Source of the DNA: Parabacteroides sp. PM6-13
GTDB lineage: Bacteria > Bacteroidota > Bacteroidia > Bacteroidales > Tannerellaceae
DNA length: 64,000 bases
NCBI RefSeq assembly: GCF_029892605.1
Contig: NZ_JARXWF010000005.1
Coordinates: 124,001-188,000 of the forward strand
Direction of reading: 5' to 3'
Of this stretch, positions 7,535 to 17,290 are shown piece by piece; positions within the stretch are counted from its first letter, which is position 1; each line of letters starts with the position of its first letter. A program made the translations under genes and the position numbers. The notes beneath the pieces are model-generated. The model did no database searches. It saw nothing but the letters and a program-made list of their open reading frames with translations, and was not told where the DNA came from.

Positions 7535-9178
7535 TTAGTAGCCCGGATTCTGTTTCAGATTTCCATTCGCATCCATTTCCCTTTGAGGTATCGGGAAAAG
7601 GGTTCGGTAATCACCATTCGGTTCATGTGAGAACCAAGACTTCTTTGTAAACACGCCAAAACGGATCAAATCCTGACGGCGACGACCTTCCTGGTTGAAC
7701 TCCCAAGCCAATTCGTCGAGGAAGCGACCATACTGTATGTCCGCGCCACCTTCAAACGTATTCGCCGGCGTTTCCCGGTTGTCTCTTACGCCATAATCGT
7801 ACACACTGCCTTCCATAAGTTGCGCACCCGTAACAACGGCTTTTTCCGGTGCATTGGTGAAAGCCCGCTGACGTATTTCAGTCACAATCGCAGCAGCCTC
7901 GTCGGCTTTGCCTGTACGCAAAAGACATTCGGCTTTCATCATCAATACATCGGCATAGCGGAAAAGAACAAAGTCATTTTCCAGACAGTTGGATGTATTA
8001 GGAGCAATATCATACTTGATAAAGCGGATGCCCTGGTGTTGTTCCGACTGGGCAATGCTATTTACCTCATTGACAAAGTCCATCTGCTTGCCTTTGTACT
8101 CCGCACTACCCACTGTAATTAGGATAGGCGTTCCGTTTTTCGCATACTGTGGTCCATAAATAAAGTTTTCTGTGTATCGCTTATCGTCCGGATCGAATGT
8201 GTCGATAAACTGCGGAATAGCACACATACCACCCCAAGGTTCCATGGTGATATCGTATTTATATTGCAGACCAGCAGGCAATGTTTGCATATGGTGGTCG
8301 AACGCGTTCCATGACGTGGTGTATTTGGGGTCTACAGCCAATCCCAGAATAATCTCAGGCGAATTTTCGTTCTCAGCCACAAAAACATTTTTCTGATTGG
8401 CTTCCAGTTTGTAAGCTCCCGAGTTGATAATCAAGTCACATTGCTGAATACATTTTTCCCATTCTGCCGTGCCTGTGTACACTTCTGCGTTGATATACAT
8501 TTTCGCCATCAGGGTACGGGCTGCCCATTCGTTAAAACGTGCATAAGTACTCTGGTCACGCTTGCTGGACAATAGAGGAAGACATTCGGTAATTTCTGCC
8601 AAAATGAAATCATATACCTGTTTTCTGGTTGATTGTTCCGGTAAGAATCCGTCCGGAATATCAAACTTGGTTGAAATAGGAACGTTTCCAAAAAGATCAC
8701 ATAACAGATAATAATAGCTGGCACGTGTCACTCTCAACTCGGCAATCATGGAGTTGTAGAGTTCCTGATCCTTGATAGGCAGGAAACCGGATTCCATTTG
8801 ATAGATCAAACGGTTACAGTTTGTAATCCCTTGATATATACGAGTCCAGAGTCCACGAGTCCAACCTTCGCTTGCTGTCCAAGAATGTTCATGAGCACGT
8901 CTATACAAACCACCATCTACCCAGCCATTGGGACGAGCAGGTATAATCACCTGGTCGGCGGTAATTTCCTGATAACGCCAAACGCCATCAAAATCGAGCA
9001 TAGAGGCACGCAATTGCGTGTAGGCAGAGCCAATAAGAGCAGGAATATCTTTTTCTGTCGGTTCAAACTGCTCCGCGATTATTTCACCATAACTTGTATC
9101 GTACAATTCTGTACATCCACCGCTCACAAGTGCGATCAACAAGAGTGTCAGCCAATTTTTACATTTATATAGTTTCAT
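7535..9178 (-). CDS. SusD/RagB-family outer-membrane glycan-binding lipoprotein
   Basis: A 547-residue SusD-like protein with lipobox VSGGC (lipidated Cys22), the RagB/SusD tetratricopeptide core (RASYYYLLCDLFGNVPIS, a strong family motif) and the C-terminal signature ELAWEFNQEGRRRQDLIRFG. It forms a lid on the SusC transporter at the cell surface and binds the target oligosaccharide. It starts 20 nt after susC in the same operon. The ligand cannot be predicted from sequence; the neighbouring GH31 and GH43 enzymes suggest a xylose- or arabinose-containing plant glycan, which is inference. Confidence 0.96.
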   Translation of the reverse strand: MKLYKCKNWLTLLLIALVSGGCTELYDTSYGEIIAEQFEPTEKDIPALIGSAYTQLRASMLDFDGVWRYQEITADQVIIPARPNGWVDGGLYRRAHEHSWTASEGWTRGLWTRIYQGITNCNRLIYQMESGFLPIKDQELYNSMIAELRVTRASYYYLLCDLFGNVPISTKFDIPDGFLPEQSTRKQVYDFILAEITECLPLLSSKRDQSTYARFNEWAARTLMAKMYINAEVYTGTAEWEKCIQQCDLIINSGAYKLEANQKNVFVAENENSPEIILGLAVDPKYTTSWNAFDHHMQTLPAGLQYKYDITMEPWGGMCAIPQFIDTFDPDDKRYTENFIYGPQYAKNGTPILITVGSAEYKGKQMDFVNEVNSIAQSEQHQGIRFIKYDIAPNTSNCLENDFVLFRYADVLMMKAECLLRTGKADEAAAIVTEIRQRAFTNAPEKAVVTGAQLMEGSVYDYGVRDNRETPANTFEGGADIQYGRFLDELAWEFNQEGRRRQDLIRFGVFTKKSWFSHEPNGDYRTLFPIPQREMDANGNLKQNPGY

Positions 9179-9198
9179 ATTCTTTCCGTATTAAATAA

Positions 9199-12186
9199 TT
9201 AAAAACTAACATTAAGACCAAACGTAAACGTTCTTACCGTCGGATATTTATCCCGGCTGTCATTTCCGGGAGCAAGACCGCTTGCACTCACTTCAGGGTC
9301 GGTACCCTTATAGTTGGTGAACACAAAAGTATTCAGTGATGAAGCATAGAGTCTGAGTCGATCGATGTATTTCCATTTCTTGGTATTGAATGTATACCCC
9401 AATGTGATGTTATCGATTTTCCAGTGGTCACCCTTCTCAATGTAATAGGAGTTGTACTCGAGGTCCAGATCACTATTTAACACAGCCTTACCAAAGATCG
9501 GATCGTATGCCGTTTTCAAGCGGTTGTACTGTGAATGTGTTTTCGGATTTTCATAATACATCCGTTCGAAGTTCAGGATCTCATATCCGAAAGCACCACG
9601 CATGGTTATGGCAAGGTCGAAGTTCTTATAACGCAATGAGTTGTTCCAGCTCAAATAGAACTTAGGAAGTCCGTTTCCTAAAATCATTTTATTTTCGTCC
9701 ACCTTAGCAAAGTCGTCATAAGCCACGGCTTCCCCTGTTTCAGGACTTTCATAAATCCACTTACCGTTACTATCCACATCAATCACTTTATATCCCCAGA
9801 AATTACCGATTTTGCCACCGATATCCAAGCGATGGGTAGGACCATAGATAGGAATCTGAGCGTCACCCGCGGTGATATACGAGTTTTGTGGTTCATACAG
9901 GTCATTGGAAAGCGTAACCAGCTTATTTTTATTGGTAGAGAAATTCAGGTCGGAACTCCATTCAAGATCTTTCGTTTTTACCGGAATACCTCTTACTAAT
10001 ATTTCCACCCCTTCATTTTTCATTTCACCTACATTGGCACGCGTCGTATTTACCAAGTTGGGAGGTACCGGTACGGTATAGTCATACAACAATCCGTCGA
10101 TCACCCGAACATAATAGTCAACGCTACCCGACAAACGTCCTCTCAGGAAGGCATAGTCGATACCAATATTGGTTTCATGCTTTTCTTCCCATCTTAAGTG
10201 TGGGTTCGGATTACGTCCGGGAACAAGTGTTTGGATCCACTGTCCATCAGTAAATACAGCTCCGCTATAACGAAGTGTTGCCACACCCAGGAACGAGCTG
10301 TTAGGCTGAGTTCCGGTTACACCATATCCTGCACGCAGTTTCAAGTCATTGATAAACGATACATCTTTCAGGAATGATTCTTCCTTCAAACGCCAACCAA
10401 CGGAAATAGCCGGGAAAGTTCCCCATGGGTCTTGTGCGCCATACAACTGACTGGCACCCTCACGACGCAAACTGGCCATCAACAGGTAGCGATTCTTATA
10501 ATTGTAGTTCACACGTCCGAAAAGACCAATCAGGTTCGTCAGGCTTCTGCCACTGCTCATGCCATAGAATGTTGTTCCCTTTTTGGCTGCTTCAGCCAAA
10601 CCAATATTATACTGACCAAATATATCGGTCGCAAAATCGGAGTTATTCATCGATTGACTTCTCCAATCGGTATCTTCATAGCTATACCCTACCAACAGTG
10701 TAACGATATGATCTTTGAAGCTTTTTTTGTATTCAGCCGTTAAGTTCACCAGCCTGTCTACACTTTGGCTGGCATCAAGGTATGCCACACCATTTCGTCC
10801 GTTACGAACGGTAGAGATATGATTACTGGTTTCATACGATCCGCCTTGCGAGTTGTATTTAGAATAAGAAACCAACGCTTGCAGATTTAACCCTTCAATA
10901 GGTTTAAACGTAATCGTACCGTTGATACGTGTAAGCTGGGAATGGCTGTTGTTATCCTGTTCCATAATACGGGAGACAGGGTTTTCAACCTCAAAGATAC
11001 CTGCTTCATACCAGTTGCCATCCTCGTCTTTCAAAGGGATTGTAGGATGATACTGATTGACCATGCGATAGATGCCACTGTTGAAAGAGCTGGAGTTATC
11101 ATTACGCGATACGATACCAAGATTTAACAACAATTTGCCATCAAACATTTTGTGGTTCATATCGCCACGAACGTTGAATCTTTCACGATATGATTTCTTA
11201 AAAATACCTTCCGAATTACTGTAATTAACAGATGCCAAATAATTCGTTTGCTGGCTTCCGCCTCTGATGGTTAAGTCATGCTTATGAATCAGCGGTGTTC
11301 TCGATATTTCTTCAAACCAATTGGTATTGCCGCCGTAATCATGCGATGCACCAAGCACACCCTCCGAGATCAATCGGTGATAATCGTCCGCGTCAAGCAC
11401 TTCTGTCTTTTTCCGGATCGACTGTGTACTGATATATCCTGAATAATCTACGCGACTACGCACATCGGTACTGGCTCTTTTAGTGGTTATAATGATCACA
11501 CCATTTGTACCGCGTGTACCATAAATAGCTGCGGCCGATCCATCTTTTAATACGTCTACCGATTCGATATCTTCCGGTGAAACCGTGTTGAAGTCACCAG
11601 GAACACCATCGATCAGGATCAACGGATTGGTACTGGTACCATTCAATGTCGTATTTCCCCTCAAGCGAATAGAGGAATTACCGGATGGGTCACCACTCGT
11701 GGTATTGATGATCAACCCGGCTACTTTCCCCTGAATCAATTGACCGACGTCACGCACGCTTCCTTGCGTAAAGTTATCCGGTTTAACAGAAACAACCGAA
11801 CTGGTAACGTCTGCGGTTTTGATCGTACCGTAACCAATTACTACGACCTCTTCCATGCCGATCACATCTTCGGCTAATGTTACATTAATTTCCCGTCGAT
11901 TTCCAACAGGTATTTCTTGTGAAACGAAACCTACATAAGAAAAGACCAATACAGCATTCTGGTTAGGCACCTGAATGGAGTATTTTCCATCCATATCACT
12001 GATATTCCCTAAAGTAGTTTTCTTAACAGCAATACTTACCCCCAGAAGAGGCTCCCCATACTCATCCGAGACTGTCCCGGTAACTGTAATCCCTTGCTGT
12101 CCTTGCTGTAATACATCAGCCTGTACCATATTTACAGTTAACGCTAATGTAAATAACAATAATAATTTGCTTGAAAAATGTTTCAT
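9199..12186 (-). CDS. SusC/RagA-family TonB-linked outer-membrane transporter
   Basis: A 995-residue TonB-dependent transporter of the SusC type. It begins with a signal peptide (cleavage near VQADV), then a carboxypeptidase-regulatory-like domain (TVTGTVSDEYGEPLLGVSI), a TonB-box-like stretch (EEVVVIGYGT), the plug domain (GQLIQGKVAGL; SSIRLRGNTTLNG; SVDVLKDGSAAAIYGTRG) and a 22-strand barrel ending in the typical aromatic terminus (FTFGLNVSF). It imports oligosaccharides using TonB energy together with the adjacent SusD. First structural gene of the PUL, preceded by a leader of about 160 nt and a likely promoter. Confidence 0.97.
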   Translation of the reverse strand: MKHFSSKLLLLFTLALTVNMVQADVLQQGQQGITVTGTVSDEYGEPLLGVSIAVKKTTLGNISDMDGKYSIQVPNQNAVLVFSYVGFVSQEIPVGNRREINVTLAEDVIGMEEVVVIGYGTIKTADVTSSVVSVKPDNFTQGSVRDVGQLIQGKVAGLIINTTSGDPSGNSSIRLRGNTTLNGTSTNPLILIDGVPGDFNTVSPEDIESVDVLKDGSAAAIYGTRGTNGVIIITTKRASTDVRSRVDYSGYISTQSIRKKTEVLDADDYHRLISEGVLGASHDYGGNTNWFEEISRTPLIHKHDLTIRGGSQQTNYLASVNYSNSEGIFKKSYRERFNVRGDMNHKMFDGKLLLNLGIVSRNDNSSSFNSGIYRMVNQYHPTIPLKDEDGNWYEAGIFEVENPVSRIMEQDNNSHSQLTRINGTITFKPIEGLNLQALVSYSKYNSQGGSYETSNHISTVRNGRNGVAYLDASQSVDRLVNLTAEYKKSFKDHIVTLLVGYSYEDTDWRSQSMNNSDFATDIFGQYNIGLAEAAKKGTTFYGMSSGRSLTNLIGLFGRVNYNYKNRYLLMASLRREGASQLYGAQDPWGTFPAISVGWRLKEESFLKDVSFINDLKLRAGYGVTGTQPNSSFLGVATLRYSGAVFTDGQWIQTLVPGRNPNPHLRWEEKHETNIGIDYAFLRGRLSGSVDYYVRVIDGLLYDYTVPVPPNLVNTTRANVGEMKNEGVEILVRGIPVKTKDLEWSSDLNFSTNKNKLVTLSNDLYEPQNSYITAGDAQIPIYGPTHRLDIGGKIGNFWGYKVIDVDSNGKWIYESPETGEAVAYDDFAKVDENKMILGNGLPKFYLSWNNSLRYKNFDLAITMRGAFGYEILNFERMYYENPKTHSQYNRLKTAYDPIFGKAVLNSDLDLEYNSYYIEKGDHWKIDNITLGYTFNTKKWKYIDRLRLYASSLNTFVFTNYKGTDPEVSASGLAPGNDSRDKYPTVRTFTFGLNVSF

Positions 12187-12350
12187 TTGCTATTAGTATT
12201 AGATCAAATTAATAATTTCGCTTTACTCTTCACTCATGGTATTAGTTTACCCAACTAAAAAAAGAAGTCAACTTGTGTTTTCCATACTCAGACATATTTA
12301 AGGTTAATAACTAGGTGGCAAAAAAGAACAAATGTCTTTTTTACACTTTA

Positions 12351-12358
12351 CAAATATA
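12351..12358 (-). promoter_or_regulatory. probable -7 promoter element of the PUL operon
   Basis: On the minus strand TATATTTG matches TAnnTTTG and would give a leader of about 158 nt ahead of susC. No TTTG lies at the expected upstream spacing, which fits a promoter that needs an activator such as the adjacent AraC-type regulator. The operator itself could not be identified. Confidence 0.45.
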
Positions 12359-12399
12359 GACCATGTCAAGCCGGAAGGGTAGCAGCCTTGTTGAAACGA

Positions 12400-15042
12400 T
12401 TAAAACTTATGTTGATTTTTGGTTTTTGCCGCATATTCAGAGGGGCGGCAGCCATACATTTCCATAAAACATTTACTCATATAGCTATGGCTATTGAAGC
12501 CCACCCGCTCTGAGATTTCGGTTATACTGAGCTCCCCTTCCAATAGAAGTTGGGCAGCTCGGCGCAGGCGGATGTTGCGGATAAAGATACTGGGCGATTC
12601 GTCGAGCAGGGTGATCAATTTGCGGTAGAGTCCGGTGCGATCCATGCAAAGGTCTTTGCTAAGTTGTTCGACCGAATAGCCTGCCACATCCAGGTTCTTT
12701 TCCACCTGTTCCATGGCACGTGTTAAAAAGGCAACATCAGCCGCGTCATGTTTTTCATTCGGAGAGGAATTCCCCTTCTCTTCGGCGTCGTTTGGTTGCG
12801 CATGGGCATTTTCTGCCAAGCCGGACTTCAACCCGGCCTCATATTGCTGCGTTTGTTCAATAAGGCTTCGGATACGATGTAAAAGAATCTCCTCTTTGTG
12901 TTGGCGTTCTATCTTTTTCCGTGTGGTATGTATATAGAGCCAAATGATCGACAAAATAACAATGAGCAGTATCAAAGAATAGACGATATAGGCCGTTGTT
13001 GTTTTCCACCAAGGCGCATGTATCAGAATGGCTAATTCCGTTACGCCTCCATCCCATTGGTGGCCATTGTCCGAAAACATCACCTGCAGAAGGTATTTCC
13101 CCGGCGAAAGATTGGTATAAGGGATACGCAAGACACCATCGATTTCAGAGTCCTTGTTTTGCCGGCTGACAGAGGCCTCATGCCAGTCGGAGTTCATGCC
13201 TACCAACCGGAAACGGTAATGGGTCTGCGCCGGATTCTGGTAGTTGAGAGCAGCAAATTCAAAAGCCAAGAAGTTTTGGTTGTAAGAGAGCTCAATCGCT
13301 TTGGTATAAGGCGTTGCCTCCGACAGGATCACCCGCCCGCCATAGGGAACCCCGGGTCTGACAATCTCCCCATGCAAAAGCAATCCGGAGAAGAGTGGTT
13401 GGGAAGGCACATGCGAGATAACAAGGTTGTCCGGATTCAACACATTAAATCCTTCGATGCCTCCAAAATAGATCGTCCCGTCAGATGCCTCCCATATAGC
13501 ACCATTTGTGTATTCTTCTTTTAGGGTACCGTCATTGGGGTTGAAATTAAGAAAATGGATCTTCTGGCTCACCGAATCGACCTCGATACGGGAGATACCA
13601 TAACTGGTCGTGACCCATATATGATGATGTCGGTCTTCCAGTATAGCATGCACAAAGTTGTTCGACAGCCCGTTTTCCGTATAAAAAGCTGTATCTCTCT
13701 CTTCCGGCTTAAACAACTTCAGTCCATCAGGCGTTCCGCCCCATATCCACCCGCGTGCGTCTGTACACAAAGAGGTGTACCTTTTTCCCCGAAACACCGG
13801 TTGTTCGATGCGTCGGCTCAAGTCAGTCCTGACAGGCGCAGGAAGTTTTTCTATGGAGACAGGCGTCAGTACCGGTTCTTCGTCGGGATTATATTGGTAG
13901 TATTTAGCTTGACTTCTCAAATAAATCGTCCCTGTTTCATCCTCAGCAAAGGCTCTTACACTGATCTCTTCTGCTAAAGAGGTATCCGTAAAAGCGATTC
14001 GCCCCACCTGAATAAATTTATACCTTGAAGGATGATAATAGAGCAATCCCCGATTGAAGGTTCCCGTCCAAAGGCCTCCCTGCTCATCAGAAAAGATGGT
14101 ACTGATTTCCGTACGAAGCACCTCGCCGGTAACGGTTCGGAATATAGGAAAAAATTCCTGCTGCCCGGATCGCAGGTCGTACAGGTCGATTCCCCTTCTG
14201 CTGCTGACATACGCCTCGTCCGACGTTACGATCAGGGTGTTTAGGGTATAATCCCGTTCAAACAGCTTTTGCCATGCCTGCTTTTTTATATCAAAATAGA
14301 AAAAACCGCCTTTCCGCCCGTTGCCTCCGTTGCGCAACTGAAAAAAGCCCTCTTCTCCTTTTACGATAAGGGAAGTTCGGGAAAAAGAGATTTGTTCCTC
14401 TTCGGGATAGGCCGCACAGCTATACAATCGTTCTTTGGTTTCCAGGTGGTAACAAACAAGCTCTCCTGTATTGTAAAAAAGATACAGGCGATCGTCTACA
14501 GCATCCATATCCTGCAGCTCCCCACTGTCTGCGGAGAGATCGAAACAGGCCGTATCTCCCTCTTGCCGCAAACCTTGAGAGGACAACATCCAAAGTCGTT
14601 GAGAGCTATCCAAAAACAGGTTGTCGATCTTCTCCGTTATGCCTCGTTCCCGAAGATAACGCTCCAGATCAGTTATATATTTTTCCCTTCGCAGATCGAT
14701 ACAAGCCAAGGTATAGCCATTCTTTATCCAGAGTAAAGAATCATGCTCCTGATAGATCCGATGATGACCATCATATTTATCTAATGCGTAAAAGTGGTCG
14801 GATGTGCGATGAATGTAGGTAAAGCGGGCTCCGTCGTATAAATTCACGTTTCCGCTTGTTACAAAAACCATCCGCCCATCGGGTAGTTGCAGAATATAAC
14901 GAATCTGGTTATCGCTCAGTCCGTGAGAGACATCAATCGGCGTAAATACAAACTCCTTTGCTTGCATGCAAAACAGGCCGGAAAGCAAAAAACACACTAT
15001 AACAAGAATTCGATTCATTCTCTTAAAATATGGTTTCCTCAT
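12400..15042 (-). CDS. membrane-spanning PUL regulator: beta-propeller sensor, Y_Y_Y domain and AraC output, no kinase
   Basis: An 880-residue regulator resembling a hybrid two-component system sensor. A signal peptide (LLSGLFCMQA) leads into a propeller of Reg_prop repeats (for example DEQGGLWTGTFNRGL, DARGWIWGGTPDGL, DRHHHIWVTTSYGI, ASDGTIYFGGIEG), then a Y_Y_Y domain (YRFRLVGMNSDW, LSPGKYLLQV) and one transmembrane helix near residues 680-702. What follows is only a ~70-residue linker and an AraC HTH domain (about 775-880; ITEISERVGFNSHSYMSKCF). Histidine-kinase, ATPase and receiver domains are absent. It probably senses the PUL glycan in the periplasm and binds DNA from the membrane. An alternative start at 15018 (MNRIL) gives a more compact signal peptide. 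Confidence 0.9.
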   Translation of the reverse strand: MRKPYFKRMNRILVIVCFLLSGLFCMQAKEFVFTPIDVSHGLSDNQIRYILQLPDGRMVFVTSGNVNLYDGARFTYIHRTSDHFYALDKYDGHHRIYQEHDSLLWIKNGYTLACIDLRREKYITDLERYLRERGITEKIDNLFLDSSQRLWMLSSQGLRQEGDTACFDLSADSGELQDMDAVDDRLYLFYNTGELVCYHLETKERLYSCAAYPEEEQISFSRTSLIVKGEEGFFQLRNGGNGRKGGFFYFDIKKQAWQKLFERDYTLNTLIVTSDEAYVSSRRGIDLYDLRSGQQEFFPIFRTVTGEVLRTEISTIFSDEQGGLWTGTFNRGLLYYHPSRYKFIQVGRIAFTDTSLAEEISVRAFAEDETGTIYLRSQAKYYQYNPDEEPVLTPVSIEKLPAPVRTDLSRRIEQPVFRGKRYTSLCTDARGWIWGGTPDGLKLFKPEERDTAFYTENGLSNNFVHAILEDRHHHIWVTTSYGISRIEVDSVSQKIHFLNFNPNDGTLKEEYTNGAIWEASDGTIYFGGIEGFNVLNPDNLVISHVPSQPLFSGLLLHGEIVRPGVPYGGRVILSEATPYTKAIELSYNQNFLAFEFAALNYQNPAQTHYRFRLVGMNSDWHEASVSRQNKDSEIDGVLRIPYTNLSPGKYLLQVMFSDNGHQWDGGVTELAILIHAPWWKTTTAYIVYSLILLIVILSIIWLYIHTTRKKIERQHKEEILLHRIRSLIEQTQQYEAGLKSGLAENAHAQPNDAEEKGNSSPNEKHDAADVAFLTRAMEQVEKNLDVAGYSVEQLSKDLCMDRTGLYRKLITLLDESPSIFIRNIRLRRAAQLLLEGELSITEISERVGFNSHSYMSKCFMEMYGCRPSEYAAKTKNQHKF

Positions 15043-15228
15043 AATACGGAGGTGATTGTAGAGCTTAACTTAATTGGATTCATGCGAAGCGCATATTACC
15101 CTATGCAAAGAAAAGCATTTTTTCCTAATTCCCAAACCAATCAGGCAAATGAAAAGCCAAGACATCATTACCTATTGAGCCTTCACGCCAAATAAGGAAT
15201 GACCGGGTGGTTTGTAGGTAAAAATAGC

Positions 15229-15236
15229 TATCTTTG
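15229..15236 (+). promoter_or_regulatory. -7 promoter element of ribF
   Basis: TATCTTTG matches TAnnTTTG and predicts transcription starting near 15242. This rules out the upstream in-frame start at 15234 and supports the ATG at 15270. The nearest TTTG (15211-15214) is only 14 nt away, so the -33 element is not canonical. Confidence 0.55.
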
Positions 15237-15269
15237 CTCCTGCGTCCTATTGTAGTGGATAGTTTCCTG

Positions 15270-16196
15270 ATGAGAGTTATTAGAGACACAAAAGAATTAC
15301 AAGGTATCGAACTGGCTGTTACGGCCGGCTTCTTCGACGGCGTCCACAGAGGGCACCGCTTCCTGATCGAACGTTTACAAACCATGGCGGCACAAAGGGG
15401 GCTCCCTACGGCAGTCATCACCTTTCCGCAGCATCCGCGCAAGGTGCTCCAGGCTGATTACCAGCCAAAACTTCTTAATTCCTTTCCGGAGAAATTAGAA
15501 CACCTGGAAGAAACAGGTATCGACTATTGCATCCTGTTTGACTTCACGCCGGAGCTCTCGCGCCTGACTGCCGAAGAGTTTATCCGCACGATCCTGGCCG
15601 ACCAATTGCATACCAAGCTATTGCTTGTCGGCTACGACCATCGCTTCGGACATAACCGGGCGGAAGGGGTGACGGAATATATCGCTTACGGGAAGGAATG
15701 CGGCATTGAGGTCGTGCCGGGTGAAGAGCTCGAAACGGGCACTTCCGCTGTCAGCTCTTCAGAGATACGGCGGCAACTCCTTTCGGGGCATGTAGAAACG
15801 GCAGCCCGCTTGCTTACCTATCCCTACCAGATCAAGGGGCATATCGTCGGCGGCCATCAGGTAGGGCGCAAACTGGGATTCCCTACCGCCAATATCCGGG
15901 TGGATGAACCCTTCAAAGTGATTCCGGCAATCGGTGTATATGCCGTCAGTGTAACTTTACAAGACCATGTATATGCCGGCATGCTGTATATCGGTCGTCG
16001 CCCGACGCTCAACAATGGAGAGGACGTTACGCTTGAGGTCAACATTTTCGACTTCAACGAAGATATTTACAATAACGAGATTGGCGTTTCGTTTATGCAT
16101 TATGTACGGGGAGACATCCGGTTTGATTCCCTGGAAGCCCTGAAAGACCAATTAGAGAAAGACCGTCAGGCGGTAAAAGCGCTGATGCGGGGTTAA
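15270..16196 (+). CDS. ribF: bifunctional riboflavin kinase / FAD synthetase
   Basis: A 308-residue RibF. The N-terminal adenylyltransferase domain shows GFFDGVHRGHRFLIE (HxGH-type nucleotidyltransferase motif) and SSSEIRRQLL. The C-terminal flavokinase domain shows GHIVGGHQVGRKLGFPTANI and the GVYAVSV strand. It makes FMN from riboflavin and then FAD in the cytoplasm. Length and domain order are standard. The start at 15270 (MRVIRDTK) is chosen because the -7 promoter element overlaps the longer reading frame. It is first of a plus-strand series with the argE-like peptidase, flippase and AsnB-like gene; gaps are 29 nt or less. Confidence 0.95.
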   Translation: MRVIRDTKELQGIELAVTAGFFDGVHRGHRFLIERLQTMAAQRGLPTAVITFPQHPRKVLQADYQPKLLNSFPEKLEHLEETGIDYCILFDFTPELSRLTAEEFIRTILADQLHTKLLLVGYDHRFGHNRAEGVTEYIAYGKECGIEVVPGEELETGTSAVSSSEIRRQLLSGHVETAARLLTYPYQIKGHIVGGHQVGRKLGFPTANIRVDEPFKVIPAIGVYAVSVTLQDHVYAGMLYIGRRPTLNNGEDVTLEVNIFDFNEDIYNNEIGVSFMHYVRGDIRFDSLEALKDQLEKDRQAVKALMRG

Positions 16197-16225
16197 CCGG
16201 AGCGTTTCACGAAAAACACCATACG

Positions 16226-17281
16226 ATGGAACATTACTACGAAGCAATAGATATACTGAAAGAGATGATCCGCATCCCCTCCTTTAGCCGGGAAGAGGGA
16301 GCGGTAGCCGATTTCCTGCAGGAGACCTGGCAAAAGGCGGGGCACCAGGTGCACCGGAAGGGCAATAACCTCTGGCTGATCGCGCCCGGGTTCGACTTTG
16401 CCAAGCCGACCATTCTGTTGAATTCCCATATCGACACCGTCAAACCGGTGGCCGGATGGACAAAAGATCCCTTTCTTCCCACAGAAGAGGAGGGCATGAT
16501 CTACGGATTGGGCAGCAACGATGCCGGTGCCAGTGTCGTGTCGCTGTATGAAACATTTGTCGTTATCAGCCGTAAACCGCAAGCCTACAACCTGATATTC
16601 CTGGCTTCCTGCGAAGAAGAGGTGTCCGGCAAGCAAGGCATCGAATCGGCACTGTCCGATCTGCCCCGTATTGATTTTGCTATTGTAGGCGAACCAACGG
16701 GCATGCACCCGGCCATTGCCGAAAAAGGATTGATGGTACTGGACTGCACCGCCATTGGCAAGTCAGGACATGCCGCGCGCAACGAAGGCATCAACGCCAT
16801 TACATTAGCCTTGAAAGATATCGAATGGTTCAACACCTATCAGCTCCCGAAAGAGAGCGAACTCCTGGGACCGGTAAAGATGACCGTAACCATGATACAA
16901 GCGGGAACACAACACAATGTCATTCCGGATCGCTGTGCATTCACCGTTGACATCCGCACCAACGAGTTTTATCCGAACGAAGAGCTCTTCGAATTGATCG
17001 CCAAAGCGGTGGATTGCGAAGTGAAAGCGCGTAGCTTCCGACTCAATTCCAGTTCGATTTCCCCGGATCATCCTTTCGTTGCCCGGGCGGTGATGATGGG
17101 GAAAACACCCTTCGGCTCCCCTACCCTAAGCGATCAGGCGTTGATGTCGTTCCCCTCGGTCAAGATCGGTCCGGGCAACTCGGCTCGTTCTCACTCGGCG
17201 GATGAATACATCGAAGAGATAGAAATCCGAGAGGCCATCGATACCTACGTGCGACTATTAGACGGATTACACCTTTCTTAA
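16226..17281 (+). CDS. M20-family deacetylase, ArgE-like (N-acyl-ornithine deacetylase)
   Basis: A 351-residue M20 metallopeptidase. Metal ligands can be placed at His68 and Asp70 (LNSHIDTV), Asp99 (GLGSNDAG), Glu130-Glu131 (ASCEEEVSG), the EPTG segment, and a late His in ARSHSADEY. The lid/dimerisation domain lies between about 165 and 270. The closest functional assignment is the Bacteroidetes acetyl/succinyl-ornithine deacetylase of arginine synthesis, but no other arg gene is near, so related M20 deacylases remain possible. Cytoplasmic, no signal peptide. It follows ribF by 29 nt and precedes the flippase by 9 nt. Confidence 0.82.
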   Translation: MEHYYEAIDILKEMIRIPSFSREEGAVADFLQETWQKAGHQVHRKGNNLWLIAPGFDFAKPTILLNSHIDTVKPVAGWTKDPFLPTEEEGMIYGLGSNDAGASVVSLYETFVVISRKPQAYNLIFLASCEEEVSGKQGIESALSDLPRIDFAIVGEPTGMHPAIAEKGLMVLDCTAIGKSGHAARNEGINAITLALKDIEWFNTYQLPKESELLGPVKMTVTMIQAGTQHNVIPDRCAFTVDIRTNEFYPNEELFELIAKAVDCEVKARSFRLNSSSISPDHPFVARAVMMGKTPFGSPTLSDQALMSFPSVKIGPGNSARSHSADEYIEEIEIREAIDTYVRLLDGLHLS

Positions 17282-17290
17282 TGGCGATAG

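Noticed and set aside
15043-15230. Promoter of the PUL regulator
   Set aside because: No TAnnTTTG with acceptable placement was found on the minus strand in this divergent gap, so no promoter is reported.
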